A DNA stretch of 64,000 bases from Lachnospiraceae bacterium. GTDB taxonomy: Bacteria > Bacillota > Clostridia > Lachnospirales > Lachnospiraceae. Made by a program: the position numbers and the translations under genes. Below the pieces are notes generated by a model. That model saw only the letters and a list, made by a program, of their open reading frames with translations. It made no database searches and was not told the DNA's origin. Shown here in pieces: positions 58,604 to 64,000 of this stretch (within the stretch, counting starts at the first letter, position 1; each line of letters opens with the position of its first letter). The stretch covers positions 68,413 through 132,412 of the forward strand of contig CAJTGB010000005.1 of assembly GCA_910575835.1 (NCBI GenBank), given 5' to 3'.

Positions 58604-59995
58604 TTACCACTCGAATTTCTTAGCAAAATAAGCGTCAAGCTCGTCGATCTTCACTCTCTCCTGCTCCATGGAGTCGCGGTCACGAACCGTTACTGCGCCG
58701 TCCTCCTCAGAATCGAAATCATAAGTCACACAAAACGGTGTTCCGATCTCATCCTGACGGCGGTAGCGCTTACCGATATTGCCGCGCTCGTCATACTCGC
58801 AGTTATACTTCTTAGAAAGCTGTGCGTATACCTTCTCAGCCCCTTCATTCAGCTTCTTGGACAGCGGCAGCACACCGATCTTAACCGGTGCAAGCGCCGG
58901 ATGGAAACGAAGGACGGTTCTCATATCGCCGCCTTCCAGCTCTTCCTCGTCATATGCGCTGCACAGGAATGCGAGAACCATACGGTCCGCTCCAAGTGAA
59001 GGCTCGATAACATACGGAATATATTTGATCTTCTTCTCATCATCAAAATATGACATATCCTGCTTGGAAGTATTCTGGTGCTGTGTCAGGTCAAAATCTG
59101 TCCTGTCAGCAATTCCCCACAGCTCGCCCCAGCCGAATGGGAACAGGAATTCCACGTCGGTAGTCGCCTTGCTGTAGTGGCTCAATTCTTCCGGCGAATG
59201 ATCACGGTAGCGAACCTCTTCTTCCTTAAGCCCCAGCGCCTTAAGCCAGTCGAGACAGAACTGCTTCCAATATGCAAACCATTCAAGGTCTGTATCCGGC
59301 TCGCAGAAGAACTCTAACTCCATCTGCTCAAACTCTCTGGTACGGAAGGTAAAGTTACCGGGCGTGATCTCGTTACGGAATGACTTGCCGACCTGGCAGA
59401 TACCGAACGGAATCTTCTTCCTGGAAGTACGCTGCACATTCTTAAAGTTTACAAAAATACCCTGGGCAGTCTCAGGACGTAAGTATACAACGCTCTTAGC
59501 GTCCTCCGTTACTCCCTGGAAGGTCTTGAACATCAGGTTGAACTCGCGGATCTCTGTGAAATTATGCTTGCCGCAGGTCGGACACGGAATCTCGTGCTCC
59601 CTGATATAAGCCTCCATCTGCTCATGGCTCCATCCGTCAATGCTGTCCCCGATATCAATACCGTTCTCATGAGCATAATCTTCAATCATCTTGTCCGCAC
59701 GAAAACGCTCATGGCACTCCTTACAATCCATAAGAGGATCACTGAATCCGCCGAGGTGTCCGCTTGCCACCCAGGTCTGAGGATTCATCAGGATCGCACA
59801 GTCCACGCCTACATTATACGGAGACTCTTGTACGAACTTCTGCCACCATGCCTTCTTGACATTATTCTTAAGTTCCACCCCAAGATTACCGTAATCCCAT
59901 GTATTGGCAAGCCCTCCATAGATCTCTGACCCTGGATACACGAACCCCCTGGTTTTGGCCAACGCTACGATCTTGTCCATTGTCTTTTCTACCAT
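58604..59995 (-). CDS. glyS: Glycyl-tRNA synthetase (dimeric type)
   Basis: A 463-residue class II synthetase of the alpha2 type. Visible: [20 protein letters not shown], the zinc-like [11 protein letters not shown] and [21 protein letters not shown], motif 2 region [23 protein letters not shown], and motif 3 [13 protein letters not shown]-terminal anticodon-binding domain present. It charges tRNA-Gly. It stands downstream of recO with its own promoter. Confidence 0.96.
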   Translation of the reverse strand: MVEKTMDKIVALAKTRGFVYPGSEIYGGLANTWDYGNLGVELKNNVKKAWWQKFVQESPYNVGVDCAILMNPQTWVASGHLGGFSDPLMDCKECHERFRADKMIEDYAHENGIDIGDSIDGWSHEQMEAYIREHEIPCPTCGKHNFTEIREFNLMFKTFQGVTEDAKSVVYLRPETAQGIFVNFKNVQRTSRKKIPFGICQVGKSFRNEITPGNFTFRTREFEQMELEFFCEPDTDLEWFAYWKQFCLDWLKALGLKEEEVRYRDHSPEELSHYSKATTDVEFLFPFGWGELWGIADRTDFDLTQHQNTSKQDMSYFDDEKKIKYIPYVIEPSLGADRMVLAFLCSAYDEEELEGGDMRTVLRFHPALAPVKIGVLPLSKKLNEGAEKVYAQLSKKYNCEYDERGNIGKRYRRQDEIGTPFCVTYDFDSEEDGAVTVRDRDSMEQERVKIDELDAYFAKKFEW

Positions 59996-60095
59996 ATCTC
60001 TTCCTCACCTTCTATATATGATCTTATACTCCGCCCTGAGGCACGTATCACGGTACACCCTGTCCCCCGGTGCTTAAAGTGTATAATTGTTACTT

Positions 60096-60124
60096 ATTAT
60101 ACCTGCACCCCCTCGTCTTTTCAA
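60096..60124 (-). promoter_or_regulatory. Sigma-A promoter of glyS
   Basis: TTGAAA (60119-60124), 17 bp, TATAAT (60096-60101) on the minus strand, just after the recO stop. It leaves a leader of about 95 nt before glyS. Confidence 0.65.
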
Positions 60125-60127
60125 GTA

Positions 60128-60889
60128 TTATTGCATAATTGTTTCCAGGATTTCCAGTGATTTGAATCGTTTTCCGAGATATCGCGCGAGATAATCCGTC
60201 ACGACCTCCTCCAGCTCCTTAAGAACCTCGTCCTTCACCACGAATGTATAGAGCTTCCCAATCGGCGAGGAGATGATATATTGAAGCGTATAGAGGGTGG
60301 AAGCCAGAAGCTCCCGGCCGTCCTCACACTTCTCCCGGCACCGGCCGCACACCAGACCGCCCCTCCCGACGCTGAATACCTTCTCCCGCTCAGTATCTCT
60401 GCAGCAGACACACTCGAACACCTGAGGGCCTTCCCCATTCACCGCGATCCCCCTCAGTTCATATATACAGCGGATCAGCCGGTTCGGGATCTTTGGGTTC
60501 ACCAAAGCCTTAAGCGTCTGGTACAGAAGCTTAAGAAGCTCCGTCTCGTCATTGGCCTCCCGGGCATAATATGCGGCGAATTCAAGAAAATAAAAACCAT
60601 AATAAGCGCCTTCCACATCCAGACGAAGCTCCTGAAAATAATTGGAAATAGAGGCCGACACCAATGTATAAGATGTCCGCCCCTCATATACGGTAAATTC
60701 TCCGAAAGAAAACGGGCTCGTCACTCCGACCAATGCGCTGTTGGGCTTCCTCGCCCCCCTTGCAAATGCCGCGATCTTCCCTCTCTCCTTCGTCAGTATC
60801 ACTATGCGTCTGTCGTATTCACCAACCGGCGCCGCCGCAAGCACCATACCCGTCACTGTAATCTGATTCACCGCAATCCCTGCCTTCAT
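60128..60889 (-). CDS. recO: DNA repair protein RecO
   Basis: A 253-residue recombination mediator. N-terminal OB fold (VTGMVLAAAPVGEYDRRIVILTKERGKIAAFARGAR) and a C-terminal four-Cys zinc finger (CVCCRDTE...CGRCREKC). It loads RecA with RecF/RecR. ATG at 60889; a TTG three codons earlier is possible. Flanked by the YqzL-like gene/era and glyS, the usual Firmicutes order. Confidence 0.94.
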   Translation of the reverse strand: MKAGIAVNQITVTGMVLAAAPVGEYDRRIVILTKERGKIAAFARGARKPNSALVGVTSPFSFGEFTVYEGRTSYTLVSASISNYFQELRLDVEGAYYGFYFLEFAAYYAREANDETELLKLLYQTLKALVNPKIPNRLIRCIYELRGIAVNGEGPQVFECVCCRDTEREKVFSVGRGGLVCGRCREKCEDGRELLASTLYTLQYIISSPIGKLYTFVVKDEVLKELEEVVTDYLARYLGKRFKSLEILETIMQ

Positions 60890-61058
60890 ACTTTCCAAAG
60901 CCCTGAATCTGCCCGCATCCGCCGTTAGTCCCCGTTTGGCCGGAAACTCCCTGGGTATAACCGTCTATGATCTGCTTACAGATTCCCATGCCTTTATAAT
61001 ACAGATAATCTATGATCTTTCCCGACGCAAGAAAACGCTGCCAATACTCTTCTTCCAT
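60819..61058 (-). CDS. YqzL-like small protein
   Basis: A 79-residue frame between era and recO. The first 30 residues, EEEYWQRFLASGKIIDYLYY then KGMGICKQ, resemble YqzL-type proteins encoded at this place in Firmicutes. The Gly-rich tail overlaps the start of recO by 71 bp and may be accidental. Function unknown. Confidence 0.55.
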   Translation of the reverse strand: MEEEYWQRFLASGKIIDYLYYKGMGICKQIIDGYTQGVSGQTGTNGGCGQIQGFGKYEGRDCGESDYSDGYGACGGAGW

Positions 61059-61148
61059 GTTGTCACCTCATCCTCTGTTATTACGCAGGATATCTTTTGT
61101 ACAGATATCCTGCCGGTTAGAATTAGGTTCCCCCACAGACGCGTCTTT

Positions 61149-62045
61149 TTATTCTTCTTCCCGATATCCAAAATTTTTCATCAGGAATTCACTGTCCCGC
61201 CAATCCTTCTTCACTTTGACCCAAAGCTTGAGATTTACCTGCATTTCCAGCATCCTTTCAATCTCATACCTAGCGGTGCTGCCGATCTTTTTCAACATAT
61301 TTCCTTGTTTGCCAATAATTATCCCCTTGTGCGAATCCCGCTCGCAGATGATCGTCGCGTCGATATGCATGACTTTATTCTTCGTCTTCATGCGGTCGAT
61401 CGCCACCGCGATCCCGTGAGGGATCTCATCCTCCAGACAGTGAAGCGCCTTCTCCCGGATCAGCTCCGCCACGATCTGACGCTCCGGCTGGTCTGTAACG
61501 GTCTCTTCATCATAAAACTGCGGCCCATAGGGGAGATATTTCATCACGACCTTAAGTAATTCATCCGTATTATCCCCGTTTCTCGCAGAGACCGGAACAA
61601 TCTCCGCAAAATCATAGATATCCTTGTAAGCCGCGATCGACGGAAATACTTCCTCCCGCTTCACACTGTCAATCTTGTTGATCACAAGCACCACCGGAGT
61701 CTTCACCTTCTTAAGCTGCCTCGCGATATGCTGCTCGCCGGCTCCTATGAAGGTCGTCGGTTCTACGAGCCATAGCACCACATCCACCTCGTTCAAGGTC
61801 CGCTCGGCAACATTTACCATATACTCTCCGAGCTTGTTCTTGGCCTTGTGGATCCCCGGTGTATCCACGAACACGATCTGCCCCTCTTCAAGGGTCAGCA
61901 CCGTCTGGATCCGGTTGCGGGTGGTCTGCGGCTTATTGGAAGTGATCGCGATCTTCTGGCCGATCAGATAATTCATAAGGGTGGATTTCCCCACGTTGGG
62001 ACGGCCGATCAAAGTTACAAAACCAGATTTATAATCCTTTTTCAT
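61149..62045 (-). CDS. era: GTPase Era
   Basis: A 298-residue ribosome-assembly GTPase binding 16S rRNA. G motifs: G1 GRPNVGKST, G3 DTPGIHKA, G4 NKID, G5 SARNG; C-terminal KH domain GIIIGKQGNMLKKIGSTAR. The ATG at 62045 follows CAGGAG; the longer frame to 62093 is not supported. Confidence 0.97.
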   Translation of the reverse strand: MKKDYKSGFVTLIGRPNVGKSTLMNYLIGQKIAITSNKPQTTRNRIQTVLTLEEGQIVFVDTPGIHKAKNKLGEYMVNVAERTLNEVDVVLWLVEPTTFIGAGEQHIARQLKKVKTPVVLVINKIDSVKREEVFPSIAAYKDIYDFAEIVPVSARNGDNTDELLKVVMKYLPYGPQFYDEETVTDQPERQIVAELIREKALHCLEDEIPHGIAVAIDRMKTKNKVMHIDATIICERDSHKGIIIGKQGNMLKKIGSTARYEIERMLEMQVNLKLWVKVKKDWRDSEFLMKNFGYREEE

Positions 62046-62097
62046 TCTTTCTCCTGTTCTCTTCTTGTGCATGTTCCGTATCCGTTCAGACAATTTA

Positions 62098-64000
62098 CTA
62101 GAATCTTGTCACCGTCCCGAACATATCTCTATTCTCTTCTATCTTCTCCTCGCTGCCGATCACACAGAACTGATCCGCCTTAAGCACGGCCTTTGCCACG
62201 CGTGCGAGTGCGCGGATATCCTCCTGCCCCGCGTCCAATATCTGACTTCTCTCCTCCCGGATCATATCTGCGCTCACCTTATTCATATAGAGGTTCATGG
62301 AACGTTCGCCCTTGATCGCCGGAGTCATAGGCTGATCGATATTGCTCATGGTTCCGATGATATACTTCGTCATATCGCGCTCGCTGACGGTAAAGTTCTC
62401 AAGATAATCCACGACGCCTTCATACACCTCCACCGTCCGGCTAAGATTCGGGTCGCGGTAAGATACAAAATACCCCTCCCCGATCCTGTTGAAGTTGCTC
62501 ATGCAGCCGTATGCCCCGCCTTTGACACGGATATTCTGCCACAGGTAATCATAGCTTAAGATCACCTTCAAGATCTGCAGCGCGCCGGTGTAGGAAGCTC
62601 CATAGTCGATGAAGTTCCCGGTCCTTGCCACATACTGCACCTTGGACGCCGTCTTGAAGCCCTCGTTCTTCTTCTCGCAGTGGATGACACAAGCTTCTTC
62701 TTCTGTCTTCCCCTGGTATAAGCGGTTCTTCATCTCCCCGATGAACCCTTCTATCCCTTCAAGGCCTTCTCTTGAGGCAGTGTAGCTGATCATCATATTG
62801 TCCGGGCAAAACAACTGCTTCGCCAGACCTTCAAGGACTTCTGTCAGATGCTCTTTTTCTTCGTCAAAGTTCTCCTCGATACGCGAAACCGTCTGATAGA
62901 ACTCTATACCGTTGGTCATATCCTTAAGCTTCGCAGACGGGGAAGCGTAGGACATCGCGCGCAGGGCGGCCGTGGTATGGCCGGAGGACTGGAACCGCAT
63001 CAGAAGCCTTGATTTGAGCATTGCAAGTATCTCCTTCAGTCTCTTCGTATCCGACAGCCTAGACGCCGTGAGGATCTCGCTCATCATAGCAAATACGACC
63101 GCAAGCTTCCCGTACAGTGACTTTCCTTTGATCTCGAATGTAGCCTTGAACGCTTTCTCCCGGATATTGGTCACATCCGTGTACAGCTCCAGAGACGTCC
63201 CGATCCCGCCGGTATGCATATTGATCTCATTAAACAGCTCTCCGTAGCCGTAATTCTCCGTGTCAATGATCCCCAGCGCCGACTGCAGGATCCCCACATA
63301 AGGAAGCAGCTCCTCTCTGACCCCGGAAATGTCAAAGAGCACGCTCACATAGCCGATCCCGTTGGTCTCGATCTCATGGAAGATCACCGGAACGTCTGCA
63401 AGCCTAAGCTCCTCGTTCACGATCGGCTCGATCTCCCTTGAAATGTCCTCTCTTCTGAGCACCGGAATCCGCTCTAAGTCCTCTTCCTTCTCAGGTTCGG
63501 ACTGGTATTCCTCCAAAGCGGCGGTCTTCTTCACCAGCTCTTCCACCTCGTCCGCCGTCAGGCTTGCCTTGTAAGCCTGAAGCTTCGCGTCAAGCTCCGC
63601 GTCCATCCTTGCCGTGCGCCCCTTCTCAGGATTGACGATCACGACAGCACCATGCGTGTTATCCAGAATGTATTTCTGAATCAGCTCTTCATAATATCCG
63701 GTTCCCACCTGCTTTTTCAGAAATTCGAATGTATCAAGAGCTTCCACATGGATGAACGGCTTCTCTTCATCATAGAGCCAGCTGTCCATCATCTGCAGAC
63801 CATACATCAGCCCCTTGGGATAATTGCCGAAGTCGGCCTCGCGGTAACGGAATTCATGATAATTAAGCCCCGCTTCCAGAGCCTTCCTGTCGATCCCGTT
63901 CTTCACAATATCAGACAGCACCGACTCGATCAGCTCTACAAATTCCTGCTTCTGCTCCTCATTGGCATTCTTCGAGATCACAGAGAAGATCGGCTGATAG
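62098..64000 (-). CDS. M16C-family zinc metallopeptidase (N-terminus beyond right edge)
   Basis: The frame is open to the window edge (YQPIFSVISKNANEEQKQ at the visible start), about 634 residues. The content matches the C-terminal three quarters of presequence-protease-like (PreP/insulinase) peptidases: the M16C-associated region, then the second inactive half (YVGILQSALGIIDTENYGYGELFNEINMHTGGIG) and the end NIRVKGGAYGCMSNFNRIGEGYFVSYRDPN. The HxxEH zinc site lies outside. It probably degrades peptides in the cytoplasm. Confidence 0.93.
   Translation of the reverse strand, partial: YQPIFSVISKNANEEQKQEFVELIESVLSDIVKNGIDRKALEAGLNYHEFRYREADFGNYPKGLMYGLQMMDSWLYDEEKPFIHVEALDTFEFLKKQVGTGYYEELIQKYILDNTHGAVVIVNPEKGRTARMDAELDAKLQAYKASLTADEVEELVKKTAALEEYQSEPEKEEDLERIPVLRREDISREIEPIVNEELRLADVPVIFHEIETNGIGYVSVLFDISGVREELLPYVGILQSALGIIDTENYGYGELFNEINMHTGGIGTSLELYTDVTNIREKAFKATFEIKGKSLYGKLAVVFAMMSEILTASRLSDTKRLKEILAMLKSRLLMRFQSSGHTTAALRAMSYASPSAKLKDMTNGIEFYQTVSRIEENFDEEKEHLTEVLEGLAKQLFCPDNMMISYTASREGLEGIEGFIGEMKNRLYQGKTEEEACVIHCEKKNEGFKTASKVQYVARTGNFIDYGASYTGALQILKVILSYDYLWQNIRVKGGAYGCMSNFNRIGEGYFVSYRDPNLSRTVEVYEGVVDYLENFTVSERDMTKYIIGTMSNIDQPMTPAIKGERSMNLYMNKVSADMIREERSQILDAGQEDIRALARVAKAVLKADQFCVIGSEEKIEENRDMFGTVTRF

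Noticed and set aside
60000-60080. T-box-like sequence (AGGGTGTACCGTG) in the glyS leader
   Set aside because: It resembles the T-box consensus, but the leader is only about 95 nt from the predicted promoter, leaving no room for stem I with a specifier, and no terminator hairpin is clear.
1-64000. CRISPR arrays, tRNA and rRNA genes, insertion sequences
   Set aside because: No regularly spaced repeats, tRNA cloverleaf, rRNA sequence or IS transposase was recognised by eye; a short tRNA could still be missed without a search.

Overview
The window reads as a Lachnospiraceae-type Clostridia chromosome (Clostridium scindens/Dorea/Blautia-like; inferred from protein families, strong AGGAGG ribosome sites and the era-recO-glyS order) carrying one complete integrative conjugative element (ICE) of about 43.4 kb. 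Chromosome lies at 1-4940 and 48325-64000; the ICE lies between.

Left chromosome (1-4940): a truncated sensor-kinase gene with its LytTR response regulator, a Nudix hydrolase, an RluA-type pseudouridine synthase, a ferritin-like protein and an Rpn/PD-(D/E)XK protein. Then come about 130 bp (4808-4940) homologous to the ICE's own right end, probably the scar of an earlier related element.

ICE (4941-48324): inserted at the 3' end of ppdK by a large serine recombinase. From left to right: recombinase, SHOCT-like and MazF-like small proteins, a sigma-like regulator, a hairpin-rich non-coding block, a cargo module (KTR protein, MacB/FtsX-type ABC transporter, two-component system), an XRE regulator, and the conjugation genes (lysozyme/CHAP protein, class B sortase, VirB4, PrgI, VirB6/TrbL-like, Maff2, VirD4). 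Next are the DNA-processing genes (ArdC-like, PcfB, relaxase, MobC, candidate oriT, DpnD/PcfM, DUF3991/Toprim), an isolated AT-rich cargo gene between two terminators, a 2819-residue methylase/SNF2 helicase gene containing an overlapping tnpV, a run of small conserved genes, a 1382-residue thioester/Cna-B surface adhesin, ParAB, and two small right-end genes. The layout resembles Tn1549/CTn-type elements of gut Firmicutes, but with a serine recombinase and no recognisable antibiotic resistance gene.

Right chromosome (48325-64000): ppdK with a promoter whose spacer is a GntR-like palindrome, an unknown membrane protein, a Gfo/Idh/MocA oxidoreductase, an M18 aminopeptidase, the threonine-degradation pair tdh-kbl divergent from a SstT-type serine/threonine transporter, then glyS, recO, a YqzL-like gene, era and an M16C peptidase running off the right edge.

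The most notable points are: the recombinase reading frame appears to be completed by the ICE right end only in the circular form; an older element seems to have occupied the same site; tnpV is overprinted on the helicase gene; an isolated cargo gene of unknown function sits between terminators; and a class B sortase travels with an adhesin whose TPKTG motif fits such enzymes. Several genes of 27-58 residues, too short for usual cut-offs, were found by hand translation.
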